Positions 50,748 to 60,874 of a DNA stretch of 64,000 bases are shown one piece after another. Source of the stretch: Pseudoalteromonas sp049257235 (lineage in GTDB: Bacteria > Pseudomonadota > Gammaproteobacteria > Enterobacterales > Alteromonadaceae); contig NZ_JBMMUF010000001.1 of assembly GCF_049257235.1 (NCBI RefSeq), forward strand, positions 248,001 to 312,000, read 5' to 3'. The notes beneath the pieces were generated by a model, which was not told the DNA's origin, searched no databases, and worked only from the letters and a program-made list of their open reading frames with translations. The translations under genes and the position numbers were made by a program. Within the stretch, counting starts at the first letter, position 1, and every line of letters starts with the position of its first letter.

Positions 50748-52298
50748 TTAATCTGGTAGGCTAGACACAATGTCTTCCAACTTTTGTAATTTACTTTCGA
50801 ATATCTCAACCAATTTAGGGTCAAATTGAATACCACTCAAGCGCTTAATTTCTGCAACAACATCATCTTTGTCCCACGGCTCTTTGTAACAGCGGCGATG
50901 GCGCAGCGCATCATACACATCAGCTAATGCTACGATGCGGCCAAACACATGAATATCTTCACCTTTTTTACCTTCAGGGTATCCACTACCATCCCACCAT
51001 TCATGGTGCTCTTTGGCGATAATTGCTCCGGCTTCAACCAGTGGACGTTGTGAGTTGGCAAGTATTTTAAAGCCGCGCATAGAATGGCTTTTCATAACTT
51101 CCCATTCTTTGTCGTCTAACTTCCCTGGTTTGTTCAAAATATTATCGGGAATTCCTACTTTACCCACATCGTGCAATGGCGACGCATCACGAACAAGTTC
51201 AGCATCGTGTTCACTCAAACCGTATCCTTTGGCCAACTCAAAGCATATATGCGACACGCGACGCACGTGGTTTCCCGTTTCGTTGCTACGTTGCTCGAGT
51301 GCTTCACTCAAGCGCCATACTAATTCTTGCTGGGTGCTTTCTATTTCTCTTTGCAGCTGCACATTTTCGAAAGCAATTTGCACGTTTTGAGTAAAAATTT
51401 CGATCAGGTGCCGTTGCGTAGGACTCAAATCTTTAGGCACGCCCGACATAAAGAGCATCGCGCTGTTGTTGCACTTGCTGCGGCAATGCGCAAATAGGTA
51501 ATTCTCTTTGTAGATAATACCCTGCTCATTCAACGCTTGAGAGCAGGCTTGATACTGCTCATCGCTTAGCACATCTTTGAGCGGTTTCCCTTCACACTGC
51601 TCAAAGTCACCACGCCCAGCAAACACTATCAGCTCATCATTTACTGTATTGCTTTGCGTTGGCGTGCTGGCAACAAGTGTTGTTGCGTACACTGCTTGCT
51701 CTACAGAGCCAAGCAAGGAGCTCAGTTGTTGTATTACCCCCTGAATAAAGCTCTCTAGTGAATGCACTGAAAAAATATCCCGTGACGCGGTGATAATTTT
51801 CTCTAAACCTTGGCGAGATTGTTCAATTGATAGAATGTCACGATAAGAACGTAAGCTAGCCATGACTACAGTGAACAGTTTTTGTGCTGTAAGTTCGGTC
51901 TTAGATTTGTAGTCGTTGATGTCGTAATTGATGATCACTTGACGCTCTGGCGCTTGGCCGGGTTGTCCTGTACGCAAGATAATGCGCACGTGCTGATTGT
52001 TCGCTTCAGTACGAATAAATTCAGCTACCTGTAAGCCTGCGTCGTCTGTCTCCATCACTACATCGAGCAGCACAATCGCTGCATCTTCGTGCAGTTGTAT
52101 TAAGCGTTTAGCCTCTTCTCCTGAATAGGCACTAATGAATTCAAGTTTTCTATTTTGAAACTCAAAGTCACTCAACGCTAATTTAGTTACAGCATGAACT
52201 TCGGGCTCATCATCAACAATAAGTACTTTCCAACTGCCAGAGATCTGTTGCTCCACCTCTTGCACTTCTTCATTGCTGAATAGAAAGTCTTCGGACAT
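50748..52298 (-). CDS. Receiver-DUF3369-HD-GYP response regulator
   Basis: A 516-residue response regulator. Residues 22-145 form a receiver with the acidic pair in VLIVDDEPE, the phosphoacceptor in VLLDVVMETDD and Lys in YKSKTEL. The middle is a DUF3369 domain (about 165-315), and the C-terminal HD-GYP domain has HDVGKVGIPDNILNKPGKL, KEHHEWWDGSGYPEGKKGEDI and the downstream ALADVYDALRHRR. The residues for cyclic di-GMP hydrolysis are present. Its kinase is not adjacent. It interrupts the usual prmC-sirB2 order. Confidence 0.93.
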   Translation of the reverse strand: MSEDFLFSNEEVQEVEQQISGSWKVLIVDDEPEVHAVTKLALSDFEFQNRKLEFISAYSGEEAKRLIQLHEDAAIVLLDVVMETDDAGLQVAEFIRTEANNQHVRIILRTGQPGQAPERQVIINYDINDYKSKTELTAQKLFTVVMASLRSYRDILSIEQSRQGLEKIITASRDIFSVHSLESFIQGVIQQLSSLLGSVEQAVYATTLVASTPTQSNTVNDELIVFAGRGDFEQCEGKPLKDVLSDEQYQACSQALNEQGIIYKENYLFAHCRSKCNNSAMLFMSGVPKDLSPTQRHLIEIFTQNVQIAFENVQLQREIESTQQELVWRLSEALEQRSNETGNHVRRVSHICFELAKGYGLSEHDAELVRDASPLHDVGKVGIPDNILNKPGKLDDKEWEVMKSHSMRGFKILANSQRPLVEAGAIIAKEHHEWWDGSGYPEGKKGEDIHVFGRIVALADVYDALRHRRCYKEPWDKDDVVAEIKRLSGIQFDPKLVEIFESKLQKLEDIVSSLPD

Positions 52299-52348
52299 TT
52301 CAGTTCCTTTTAAAAATCAACAACCAAGGTCACATACTAAGCATAGGC

Positions 52349-53188
52349 TTAAGATGCTAATTCGGCCAAAGTTATGCGCTCATTACCGCCTAAGTCCTTG
52401 ACGGTTTGCGCTTTGATGTAACCATATTTCGCGAATAACTCACGCACCGCACTGCCTTGATCATACCCATGTTCGAATATCAGCACGCCATGTGTGCTCA
52501 AATAAGCTCTGGCATGAACGATAATGTGTTCAATATCACCAAGCCCCTTGTTAGGCGCAACCAACGCGCTCAGAGGCTCGTAACGAACATCTCCTTGGGA
52601 CAAATGTGGATCGGTTTCATCTATATACGGAGGGTTAGTTACTATTAGCTCATATTTAACATTATCCAACGCACTAAACCAATCACTTTGGCAAATGCGT
52701 ACATTGTTTAGCATGAGATTTTTTTGATTTTTTAGCGCCAACTCCACCGCACTGGCACTGGCATCAACAGCATCAATTTGCCACTTCGAACGCTCAGATG
52801 CTAACGCCAACGCAATCGCACCTGTGCCGGTTCCCAAGTCCAAAACTCGGGCGTTTTCTGGTAAAGATAAGCTCAGAGCATGCTCAACAAGCGTTTCTGT
52901 GTCTGGGCGCGGGATCAAGGTGCTGTCATTGACAAAAAAGGGCAACGACCAAAATTCTCTAACACCGGTAAGATGAGCAACAGGGTGCCCTTTTGAGCGC
53001 TTGGCTATGAGTTGGGAAAATTGTTCGTCTTGCTGCTCGCTTAGAGGCTGATCGCCCCAAGCGAATAAGTAACTTCGAGGTTTTTGCAGTACATGCAGAA
53101 GTAACACTTCAGCATCCAGTTTTGGAGATTCACTGGATGCTGATAATGTCACTGTGGCTGACTTCAATGCCGCTTCGATAGTGGGCAT
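52349..53188 (-). CDS. prmC: Release factor glutamine methyltransferase
   Basis: Methylates the glutamine of the GGQ motif in release factors RF1 and RF2. The 279-residue product has an N-terminal helical domain, the Rossmann SAM motif VLDLGTGTGAIALALA and the catalytic NPPYID motif. ATG at 53188, just after the prfA stop, is chosen; the longer frame reads into prfA. Directly downstream of prfA, encoding its substrate. Confidence 0.95.
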   Translation of the reverse strand: MPTIEAALKSATVTLSASSESPKLDAEVLLLHVLQKPRSYLFAWGDQPLSEQQDEQFSQLIAKRSKGHPVAHLTGVREFWSLPFFVNDSTLIPRPDTETLVEHALSLSLPENARVLDLGTGTGAIALALASERSKWQIDAVDASASAVELALKNQKNLMLNNVRICQSDWFSALDNVKYELIVTNPPYIDETDPHLSQGDVRYEPLSALVAPNKGLGDIEHIIVHARAYLSTHGVLIFEHGYDQGSAVRELFAKYGYIKAQTVKDLGGNERITLAELAS

Positions 53189-53198
53189 TGCCGTCAAC

Positions 53199-54284
53199 TT
53201 ACTCGTCACCCATCGCAGCCAGTAGATCGGCCTGATGTTCAAGTAATAACGGGTCAATAACCGCACCTAGTTCGCCGGCTACAATCTCATTAAGGCGGTA
53301 CAAGGTCAGATTGATACGGTGGTCGGTAATACGCCCTTGCGGGTAGTTGTATGTACGAATGCGCTCTGAGCGATCACCACTACCTACTAGGTTGCGACGT
53401 TGGCTCGCTTCTTCCGCTTGGCGCTTTTCAGTTTCGGCCTGCTCTAAGCGTGCAGCAAGCACCGACATCGCCTTTGCGCGGTTTTTATGTTGTGAACGCT
53501 CATCCTGACACTCAACCACAACACCCGTTGGTAAGTGAGTGATACGAATTGCAGAGTCCGTTTTGTTAACGTGCTGACCACCTGCACCTGATGCACGGAA
53601 AGTATCTACTTTGATATCAGCAGGGTTGATTTCGATGGCTTCAGCCTCAGGAATTTCAGGCATCACAGCTACAGTACACGCTGAGGTGTGGACACGGCCT
53701 TGTGATTCGGTTTCTGGCACACGTTGAACGCGGTGCGCGCCCGATTCAAACTTAAGTTTACCGTACACACCATCACCTTTGATGTTGGCAATGACTTCTT
53801 TATATCCACCGTGTTCGCCTTCATTGGCGCTGACGATTTCAACTTGCCACTTCTGTGATTCTGCATAGCGGCTGTACATACGGAATAGATCGCCTGCGAA
53901 AATAGCGGCTTCATCACCACCTGTACCAGCACGCACTTCCAAGAACACGTTGTTATTGTCTTTTGGATCTTTTGGCAGCATCAGCACTTGCAATTCATCT
54001 TCTAATGTAACAATTTGCGCTTTTGCTTCTTTGTACTCTTCTTGCGCCATTTCACGCATGTCAGGGTCTGTGTCTTTGAGCATTTCTTCTGCTGTTGCTA
54101 CGTCATCTTGCGCCTGCTGATAAGCAGTAAAGGTTTTCGCAACCTGTTCAAGCTCAGAGTATTCTTTTGACAACGCCCGAAATCGGTCCTGATTGCCAAT
54201 CACTTCTGGTGAGCTAAGCAACGCTTGAACTTCTTCATAGCGCTCTACTAAGGACTCTAACTTACGGTATACAGACTCTTTCAT
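53199..54284 (-). CDS. prfA: Peptide chain release factor 1
   Basis: Ends translation at UAA and UAG. 361 residues, the usual length, with the N-terminal helical domain, the GGQ peptidyl-hydrolysis motif in ASGAGGQHVNKT and the GDRSERIRTYNYPQGRITDHR segment near the C-terminus. Eight bases downstream of hemA. Confidence 0.98.
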   Translation of the reverse strand: MKESVYRKLESLVERYEEVQALLSSPEVIGNQDRFRALSKEYSELEQVAKTFTAYQQAQDDVATAEEMLKDTDPDMREMAQEEYKEAKAQIVTLEDELQVLMLPKDPKDNNNVFLEVRAGTGGDEAAIFAGDLFRMYSRYAESQKWQVEIVSANEGEHGGYKEVIANIKGDGVYGKLKFESGAHRVQRVPETESQGRVHTSACTVAVMPEIPEAEAIEINPADIKVDTFRASGAGGQHVNKTDSAIRITHLPTGVVVECQDERSQHKNRAKAMSVLAARLEQAETEKRQAEEASQRRNLVGSGDRSERIRTYNYPQGRITDHRINLTLYRLNEIVAGELGAVIDPLLLEHQADLLAAMGDE

Positions 54285-54291
54285 CTATTTG

Positions 54292-55548
54292 TTATTCCTG
54301 ATTAATGCCTAACATCTTCTTCATTTGTGCAAGTTGACCAACTTCGCCTTTCTCAGCGGCATCTTTAATGGCCTTAGTTGGCGCGTGCATTAGACGGTTG
54401 GTTAACTTATTGGCGAGTTCAACCATCACTTTCTCGGGCTCTTTACCACTGGCAAGTTGACTCATTGCTCGTTCAAGAAGTTGTTCTTTGGTTTGCGCTA
54501 CCTCATTGCGGTAGTCACGGATAATATCGACTGAATCAAGCGACTTGAGCCAGTTTGAAAATTCATCTACTTTTTGGCTGATTATGCCCTGTGCTTCTTT
54601 AGCAGCTTCTTCGCGCGTCGCCATGTTTTCGTTAACTATGGCTTGCAAGTCATCCACTGAGTACAAATACGCATTATCAAGCTCAGCGACTTGGCTTTCG
54701 ATATCACGCGGTACAGCGATATCAATAAACAGCATGGGCTTATTTTTACGTGTGCGCAGCGCCTGCTCAACAACCCCTTTACCGATAATTGGCAAAGTAC
54801 TGGCAGTTGAACTGATAACGATATCTGCATTGGCAAGCTGCTCTGGCAACTGCGCTAAAGAGATAACCCCGGCGGCGAATTCATCGGCCAAGTTACGCGC
54901 CCGATCGATTGTTCTATTTGCCACCGTCATTGATTTTGGTGAGTGTTGATGAATATGCCTAGCAACTAGCTCAATGGTTTCACCAGCACCTATCAATAAC
55001 ACGCTGGTACTGTGCAACTGGCCATAGATATGACGCGCTAAGTTCACAGCTGCATAGGCCACAGATACTGCACTGGCACCTATATTCGTTTCAGTGCGCA
55101 CTTGTTTTGCAACAGAGAAAGTGCGTTGGAATAAACGCTCAAACAACACCCCTACGCCACCGTTTTTCTTCGCGCTGGCATAAGCTTGTTTGATTTGCCC
55201 AAGAATCTGGGGCTCACCCAACACCAGCGAGTCAAGACCACAGGCCACTTTCATAAGGTGATAAATGGCTTTATCGTCAGCATAACTGTAGGTGTTAGTG
55301 CTAAGCTCATCGATATTGAGCTCATGAAACTGAGCTAACCACTGCAATACTTGCTCTGGTGTGCCACTATCTAGGGAGCAATAGATCTCTGTGCGGTTGC
55401 AGGTAGAAACAATAACCGACTCAGCAAATTCATCATGCATCGTCAATTGTTGCAATGCGCTGTCTAATTGCTCAGCCGAAAACGCAACCTTCTCCCGTAA
55501 ATCTACGGAGGCCGTTTTGTGATTAATACCCAGTGCGACTATGGTCAT
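54292..55548 (-). CDS. hemA: Glutamyl-tRNA reductase
   Basis: First step of tetrapyrrole synthesis by the C5 route: reduces Glu-tRNA to glutamate-1-semialdehyde. The 418-residue product has the catalytic Cys in VSTCNRTEIY, GLDSLVLGEPQILGQIK, the NADPH-binding region VLLIGAGETIELVARH and ANADIVISSTASTLPII. Heads the hemA-prfA-prmC operon, divergent from lolB as in E. coli. Confidence 0.97.
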   Translation of the reverse strand: MTIVALGINHKTASVDLREKVAFSAEQLDSALQQLTMHDEFAESVIVSTCNRTEIYCSLDSGTPEQVLQWLAQFHELNIDELSTNTYSYADDKAIYHLMKVACGLDSLVLGEPQILGQIKQAYASAKKNGGVGVLFERLFQRTFSVAKQVRTETNIGASAVSVAYAAVNLARHIYGQLHSTSVLLIGAGETIELVARHIHQHSPKSMTVANRTIDRARNLADEFAAGVISLAQLPEQLANADIVISSTASTLPIIGKGVVEQALRTRKNKPMLFIDIAVPRDIESQVAELDNAYLYSVDDLQAIVNENMATREEAAKEAQGIISQKVDEFSNWLKSLDSVDIIRDYRNEVAQTKEQLLERAMSQLASGKEPEKVMVELANKLTNRLMHAPTKAIKDAAEKGEVGQLAQMKKMLGINQE

Positions 55549-55763
55549 GGTGACTACTATTGCTTAACAACCAAATTTATTAAATACTACCAACGCTCAC
55601 ATTAGCGCATTCAAAACCATCAGTACCAAAGGATTTTTCCGATTGATGCTTACGATAAAAATGGCGCTAATTGCTCATCGCTTGCAATTAACATTGGTTA
55701 ATACCTGCTACAAGCGAATAATTTTACGAAAATCAAGCCGATAAGGAAAGGCAGGAAAGACAT
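55549..55763. other. Divergent promoter region of hemA and lolB
   Basis: 215 AT-rich bases between two divergent housekeeping operons. No individual promoter or operator can be called with confidence. Confidence 0.4.
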
Positions 55764-56348
55764 TTGATTAACTTTCGATTGATTTTGCTGGTGTTTTTTT
55801 TGTTTATCACTGGCTGCGCACAACAAATCCAAAAAACAACGCCGCCCGATAACAACTGGCGAGAGCGTCTGCAACGTGTCGAACAATTCTCTGCCCAAGG
55901 TAAAATGGCATTTATTTCTGCAAAAAAACGCCAATCAGCAAATTTCGTATGGCAGCAGCAAAACGATGACTACGGGCTAGATTTAAATACCTTTATTGGA
56001 ACTAATGTGTTGCGTCTAAATAAACACGCGACAACGGTCGATATAGAAGTAGATGGCGAGTATTACCAAGGTGACGACCCGCAACGATTGGTCTATCAAT
56101 TAACAGGCTGGCTGCTGCCGTTGTCACAACCTGAGCGCTGGCTGCTAGCGACAATGACTGAAAACGCACAATTGGACGAATTAGGCCGAGTGATATCAAG
56201 TTCTTGGACAAGCCCTGATAATCGTCAGTGGCAAATCCAGTACCGCGACTACCAAGCCCAATTCGGAGTGTGGCTACCCAAAAGCATCACGTTGGTGCAG
56301 GACAATCTCAAGATAAAACTATTAATCAATCAATGGCAGGTGCAATGA
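55764..56348 (+). CDS. lolB: Outer-membrane lipoprotein LolB
   Basis: Accepts lipoproteins from LolA and inserts them in the outer membrane. The 194-residue product starts from TTG, with AGGAAAG upstream. Signal peptide and lipobox are LFITGC; GKMAFISAKKRQSANFVWQQQNDDYGLDL is the beta-barrel half-sandwich start. The ispE start overlaps its stop by four bases. Confidence 0.93.
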   Translation: MINFRLILLVFFLFITGCAQQIQKTTPPDNNWRERLQRVEQFSAQGKMAFISAKKRQSANFVWQQQNDDYGLDLNTFIGTNVLRLNKHATTVDIEVDGEYYQGDDPQRLVYQLTGWLLPLSQPERWLLATMTENAQLDELGRVISSSWTSPDNRQWQIQYRDYQAQFGVWLPKSITLVQDNLKIKLLINQWQVQ

Positions 56349-57199
56349 ACTGCGACACCTTAAGCTTATTGGCCCCGGCTAAGCTAAATCTCTTCTTACA
56401 TATCACCGGTCGCCGTGATGACGGTTACCATGAACTAGAAACACTATTCACATTTTTAGATTACGGCGACACGCTGCACTTTACACTGCGTGATGATGCC
56501 CAAATCACTTTGGCCCAAATGGATGGCATCGCCAAAGAAGATAATCTCATTTATCGTGCCGCTATTAAATTGAAAGAACGTTACCAAGAGCTAGGTTTAA
56601 CGACATCAGGCGTCAATATTAGCATAGACAAGTGTCTGCCGATGGGAGGTGGCGTAGGTGGAGGCTCATCTGATGCAGCCACTACTTTATTAGCACTTAA
56701 CACACTTTGGGGGCAACACTTAACAGCTGATGAGCTGGCTAAGCTTGGCGTAAGTTTAGGGGCCGACGTGCCTATATTCGTACACGGCCATAGTGCCCTA
56801 GCCCGAGGTATTGGCGAGCAATTAACGCCGGTTGAGGTGCCTGAATGTTGGTACGTTGTCGTTCATCCTCAAGTACATATAAGTACAGCAAAGGTATTCA
56901 CTCATCCCGAATTAAAACGCGATAGTGAAAAACTTCCGCCGAAGTGGCAACAAGCTCAACATCGCAATGACTGTGAACCGCTAGTGAAAAAGCTATACAG
57001 CGAGGTTGAAAAAACACTGCAGTGGTTGTTAAAATACGCACCGTCGAGAATGACTGGCACTGGTGCATGTTGTTTTGCTGCGTTCGATAACGAACAAGCC
57101 GCACAAGATGTTCTAGAAAAGCTGCCAAGTAAATGGCAAGGCTTTGTTGCCAAGAGCCTAAACAAGTCACCTACTCATACAGGACTTGATTTAGTCTAA
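56345..57199 (+). CDS. ispE: 4-diphosphocytidyl-2-C-methyl-D-erythritol kinase
   Basis: Phosphorylates CDP-ME in the MEP isoprenoid pathway. GHMP kinase family: LLAPAKLNLFLHITGRRDDGYHELETLF at the start, the ATP loop LPMGGGVGGGSSDAATTL and the C-terminal MTGTGACCFA. 284 residues. ATG at 56345 overlaps the lolB stop (ATGA); longer in-frame starts upstream lie inside lolB and are not supported. Confidence 0.96.
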   Translation: MNCDTLSLLAPAKLNLFLHITGRRDDGYHELETLFTFLDYGDTLHFTLRDDAQITLAQMDGIAKEDNLIYRAAIKLKERYQELGLTTSGVNISIDKCLPMGGGVGGGSSDAATTLLALNTLWGQHLTADELAKLGVSLGADVPIFVHGHSALARGIGEQLTPVEVPECWYVVVHPQVHISTAKVFTHPELKRDSEKLPPKWQQAQHRNDCEPLVKKLYSEVEKTLQWLLKYAPSRMTGTGACCFAAFDNEQAAQDVLEKLPSKWQGFVAKSLNKSPTHTGLDLV

Positions 57200-57332
57200 A
57201 TAGAAGTAAAGTGTTTAAGTTAGCCTGTAATAACACATACACGCTGTAGTAATACACTTATCGTGCATTGCGTCAGCTTATGTGCTTCACTTACATGTTA
57301 GTCCAAAATTTCAGTGCCCGAGGACCCCTACC

Positions 57333-58280
57333 GTGCCAGACATGAAGCTCTTCGCTGGTAATGCAACACCTGAACTTGCTCAAAAAGTTGCAAAGCGTTT
57401 ATATATCGAACTAGGCGATGCCGTGGTTGGTCGTTTTAGCGACGGTGAAATCAGTGTATCTATTAATGAGAACGTCCGTGGATCGGACGTTTTTATTATG
57501 CAGTCTACCTGTGCTCCGACAAACGACAACCTAATGGAATTAATCGTGATGGTTGATGCCCTTCGCCGTGCATCAGCAGGTCGTATTACAGCCGTTATCC
57601 CATACTTCGGCTACGCCCGCCAAGACCGTCGTGTTCGTTCAGCTCGTGTACCAATCACAGCAAAGGTTGTTGCAGACTTCCTTTCAAGCGTAGGTGTTGA
57701 CCGCGTATTGACTGTTGACCTACACGCAGAACAAATCCAAGGTTTCTTCGATGTGCCAGTAGATAATGTATTTGGTAGCCCAGTACTTATCGAAGATATG
57801 AAGCAACGTGACTTTGAAGACGTTGTTGTTGTGTCTCCAGACATCGGTGGTGTTGTGCGCGCTCGCGCAATTGCCAAACTACTTGATGACAAAGACCTTG
57901 CGATTATCGACAAACGTCGTCCACAAGCGAACGTATCGCAAGTAATGCACATCATTGGTGACGTGAAAGGTCGCGACTGCATCATCGTAGATGACATGAT
58001 TGATACCGGTGGCACGCTTTGCAAAGCAGCTGAAGCGCTTAAAGAACATGGTGCTAAGCGTGTATTCGCCTATGCGACACACCCTGTATTGTCAGGCAAA
58101 GCAGCAGAGAACCTACGCAACTCTGTAATCGACGAAGTAATTGTTACTGACTCAATTCCATTGTCTGATGAGCTAAAAGCGCTAGATAACATCAAAGTGT
58201 TGACCCTTGCTGACATGATGGCTGAAACAATTCGCCGCATCAGCAACGAAGAGTCAATCTCTGCGATGTTTGAGCACTAA
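57333..58280 (+). CDS. prs: Ribose-phosphate pyrophosphokinase
   Basis: Makes phosphoribosyl pyrophosphate from ribose 5-phosphate and ATP for nucleotide, His and Trp synthesis. The 315-residue product, starting at GTG (VPDMKLFAGN, as in E. coli), has the PRPP-binding loop IIVDDMIDTGGTLCKAAEAL, FGYARQDRR and the metal-binding VDLHAEQIQGFF. Followed by a strong terminator. Confidence 0.98.
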   Translation: MPDMKLFAGNATPELAQKVAKRLYIELGDAVVGRFSDGEISVSINENVRGSDVFIMQSTCAPTNDNLMELIVMVDALRRASAGRITAVIPYFGYARQDRRVRSARVPITAKVVADFLSSVGVDRVLTVDLHAEQIQGFFDVPVDNVFGSPVLIEDMKQRDFEDVVVVSPDIGGVVRARAIAKLLDDKDLAIIDKRRPQANVSQVMHIIGDVKGRDCIIVDDMIDTGGTLCKAAEALKEHGAKRVFAYATHPVLSGKAAENLRNSVIDEVIVTDSIPLSDELKALDNIKVLTLADMMAETIRRISNEESISAMFEH

Positions 58281-58340
58281 GCGAACAGTGAATTGATAAA
58301 CAATTCATAGATGTGCGGTTGACTAAGCCAACCGACAAAC

Positions 58341-58369
58341 AAAAACACCACAATTGTGGTGTTTTTTTG
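58341..58369 (+). terminator. Intrinsic terminator after prs
   Basis: AAAAACACCAC-AATT-GTGGTGTTTTT is a perfect hairpin with continuing Ts, 60 bases after the prs stop. Confidence 0.9.
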
Positions 58370-58511
58370 TATCTTATGTTTCTTTTGCCTAGGGGCGGTG
58401 GTACTATAGCGCGCCTTTTTTGATTGGTGGGCGTTCATCGTCGGTCAATCGGCTAAGACTTTTGGTCGCGAAGGTCTTAAAACTTTAAACTAAAATTAAT
58501 TGGAGACATTC

Positions 58512-59135
58512 ATGTCTAACATTACTTACACATTTGATGCAGAATTACGTGCTGAGCTAGGTACTGGTGCGAGCCGCCGCCTACGTCGTGCAGACAAAGT
58601 TCCTGCAATCCTTTACGGTGCGGACAAAGACGCTGTATCACTTACACTTGATCACAACAAGATCATCCAAGCGCAAGAGCACGAAGGTTTCTACACTCAC
58701 ATCCTTACTCTTAACATTGGTGGTGAGTCAGTTGAAGCTATCCTTAAAGACGTTCAACGTCACCCGTACAAGCCTAAGATCACTCACTTAGACTTCCAAC
58801 GTGTTGATGCTAACTCTAAGATCCACACTAACATCCCTGTTCACTTCATCAACGAAGAAGCAGTAGCGAAGAAAGGCGCGACAGTTATCCACCAACTAAC
58901 TGAAATCGAAATCACGTGTCTTCCTAAAGCGCTTCCAGAGTTCATCGAAGTTGACGTTGCTTCACTAAGCGTTGGCGACACACTTCACCTATCTGACGTT
59001 AAGCTTCCAGCTGGTGTTACTTCAGTTGAGCTTGCTAAAGGTGCAGACCACGACCAAGCAGTTGTAACTGTTGCTGCTCCTAAAGGCGCTGCTGCTGACG
59101 ATTCAGAAGAAGCAGCTGAAAGCGACGCAGAATAA
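58512..59135 (+). CDS. rplY: 50S ribosomal protein L25 (Ctc-type)
   Basis: Binds 5S rRNA. The 207-residue product is the long Ctc/TL5 form: N-terminal L25 domain (TYTFDAELRAELGTGASRRLRRADKVPAILYG) plus a C-terminal TL5-like beta domain and an acidic Ala/Glu tail. ATG at 58512 is chosen: GGAG precedes it, and it gives MSNITYTF. Between prs and pth as in related genera. Confidence 0.95.
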   Translation: MSNITYTFDAELRAELGTGASRRLRRADKVPAILYGADKDAVSLTLDHNKIIQAQEHEGFYTHILTLNIGGESVEAILKDVQRHPYKPKITHLDFQRVDANSKIHTNIPVHFINEEAVAKKGATVIHQLTEIEITCLPKALPEFIEVDVASLSVGDTLHLSDVKLPAGVTSVELAKGADHDQAVVTVAAPKGAAADDSEEAAESDAE

Positions 59136-59154
59136 GATTTAAGGTGTTAGCACC

Positions 59155-59739
59155 TTGAATACTATTCAAATGCTTGTGGGCCTGGCTAATCCAGGCCCCG
59201 AATACAAAGATACTCGCCATAATGCAGGTGCGTGGTTTATCGAAGAACTCGCCGCACGTTACAACTGCACACTCAAGCCTGATAGCAAACACCATGGATT
59301 AACCGGTAAGGTGATCATCGGTGGCTCTGAATTTAAACTCCTTATTCCCACGACCTACATGAACCTCAGCGGTAAAGCTGTGGCGAGTTTAGCGAATTTT
59401 TACAAAATCCCTGTTGAGAATATTTTGGTCGCCCATGATGAAATGGACTTAGACCCGGGAATTGCTAAATTGAAAAAGGGTGGCGGCCACGGCGGCCATA
59501 ATGGTTTAAAAGACATTATTGCTAAAATGGCTAACAATAAAGAGTTCATGCGCTTACGTATAGGTATTGGCCACCCAGGGCACAAAGATAAAGTGACTGG
59601 ATGGGTACTGGGCAAAGCCCCTGCTGTTGATCAACAAAAGATTGATGCCGCAGTAGACGAGGCGGTGCGCTGTATGGACATTTTGGCGAAAGATGGTGTG
59701 CTCAAAGCACAAAACAGACTCCATTCATTTAAGCCTTAG
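59155..59739 (+). CDS. pth: Peptidyl-tRNA hydrolase
   Basis: Recycles peptidyl-tRNAs released early from ribosomes. 194 residues with the family signature MLVGLANPGPEYKDTRHNAGAWFI (catalytic His in RHNAG) and GGHNGLKDI. Starts at TTG with AAGGTG eight bases upstream; the internal ATG at 59170 would remove the first five residues. Confidence 0.96.
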   Translation: MNTIQMLVGLANPGPEYKDTRHNAGAWFIEELAARYNCTLKPDSKHHGLTGKVIIGGSEFKLLIPTTYMNLSGKAVASLANFYKIPVENILVAHDEMDLDPGIAKLKKGGGHGGHNGLKDIIAKMANNKEFMRLRIGIGHPGHKDKVTGWVLGKAPAVDQQKIDAAVDEAVRCMDILAKDGVLKAQNRLHSFKP

Positions 59740-59767
59740 GCTTAAAGATTAAATAGGTAGAGATAAT

Positions 59768-60859
59768 ATGGGTTTTAAATGTGGCATCGTTGGTTTACCA
59801 AACGTTGGTAAGTCGACTCTATTTAATGCACTAACCAAAGCAGGTATTGAAGCACAAAACTTCCCGTTTTGTACGATTGAACCAAACACAGGTGTAGTTC
59901 CTGTTCCAGATGCGCGCTTAAATCAGCTGGCAGAGATTGTAAACCCACAGCGTATCCTACCTACAACGATGGAGTTTGTGGATATTGCAGGTCTAGTAAA
60001 AGGCGCATCGAAAGGTGAAGGTCTTGGTAACCAATTCCTTGCAAATATTCGTGAAACTGACGCGATTGGTCACGTTGTACGTTGTTTTGAGAACGACAAC
60101 ATTGTTCACGTAGCAGGCACTATTGATCCTGCTGATGATATCGACGTTATCAACACAGAGCTTGTACTTGCTGATATGGATACAGCGGACCGTGCAGTGC
60201 TACGCCAAGCTAAAAAAGCGAAAGGCGGCGACAAAGACGCTAAATTTGAAATCCAAGTGCTTGAAAAAGTAAAAGCGCATTTAGATGAAGGCTTAACACT
60301 TCGCTCATTGAGCTTAGAAAAAGAAGAAAAAGCAGCTATCAGCTACCTTAACTTTTTAACTATCAAGCCAACGATGTACATCGCCAATGTTAACGAAGAT
60401 GGTTTTGAAAACAATCCACATCTAGACAAAGTGCGCGAAATCGCAGCAGCGGAAGATGCGGTTGTAATTCCAGTATGTGCTGCCATTGAAGCCGAACTTT
60501 CAGAGCTTGACGACGAAGATCGCGATGAGTTTATGGCTGACTTAGGATTAGAAGAGCCAGGCCTTAACCGCGTTATCCGTGGTGGTTACGAGCTGCTTAA
60601 GTTACAAACTTATTTCACCGCAGGCGTAAAAGAAGTACGAGCGTGGACTATTCCTGTAGGTGCAACCGCACCACAAGCTGCGGGTAAAATTCACACCGAT
60701 TTTGAACGCGGCTTTATCCGTGCTCAAACGATTGCGTTTGATGACTACATCCAATACAAAGGTGAGAATGGCGCCAAAGACGCGGGTAAAATGCGTCAAG
60801 AAGGCAAAGAATATATCGTAAAAGATGGCGATGTAATGAACTTCTTGTTCAACGTGTAA
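59768..60859 (+). CDS. ychF: Redox-regulated ATPase/GTPase YchF (OLA1 family)
   Basis: Ribosome-associated P-loop NTPase. Walker A GLPNVGKSTLFNAL, EFVDIAGLVKGASKGEGLGNQFL (switch region), and a C-terminal TGS domain (RAWTIPVGATAPQAAGKIHTDFERGFIRAQ). 363 residues, usual length. Terminator follows. Confidence 0.97.
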   Translation: MGFKCGIVGLPNVGKSTLFNALTKAGIEAQNFPFCTIEPNTGVVPVPDARLNQLAEIVNPQRILPTTMEFVDIAGLVKGASKGEGLGNQFLANIRETDAIGHVVRCFENDNIVHVAGTIDPADDIDVINTELVLADMDTADRAVLRQAKKAKGGDKDAKFEIQVLEKVKAHLDEGLTLRSLSLEKEEKAAISYLNFLTIKPTMYIANVNEDGFENNPHLDKVREIAAAEDAVVIPVCAAIEAELSELDDEDRDEFMADLGLEEPGLNRVIRGGYELLKLQTYFTAGVKEVRAWTIPVGATAPQAAGKIHTDFERGFIRAQTIAFDDYIQYKGENGAKDAGKMRQEGKEYIVKDGDVMNFLFNV

Positions 60860-60874
60860 AAAATTACTATCTTT

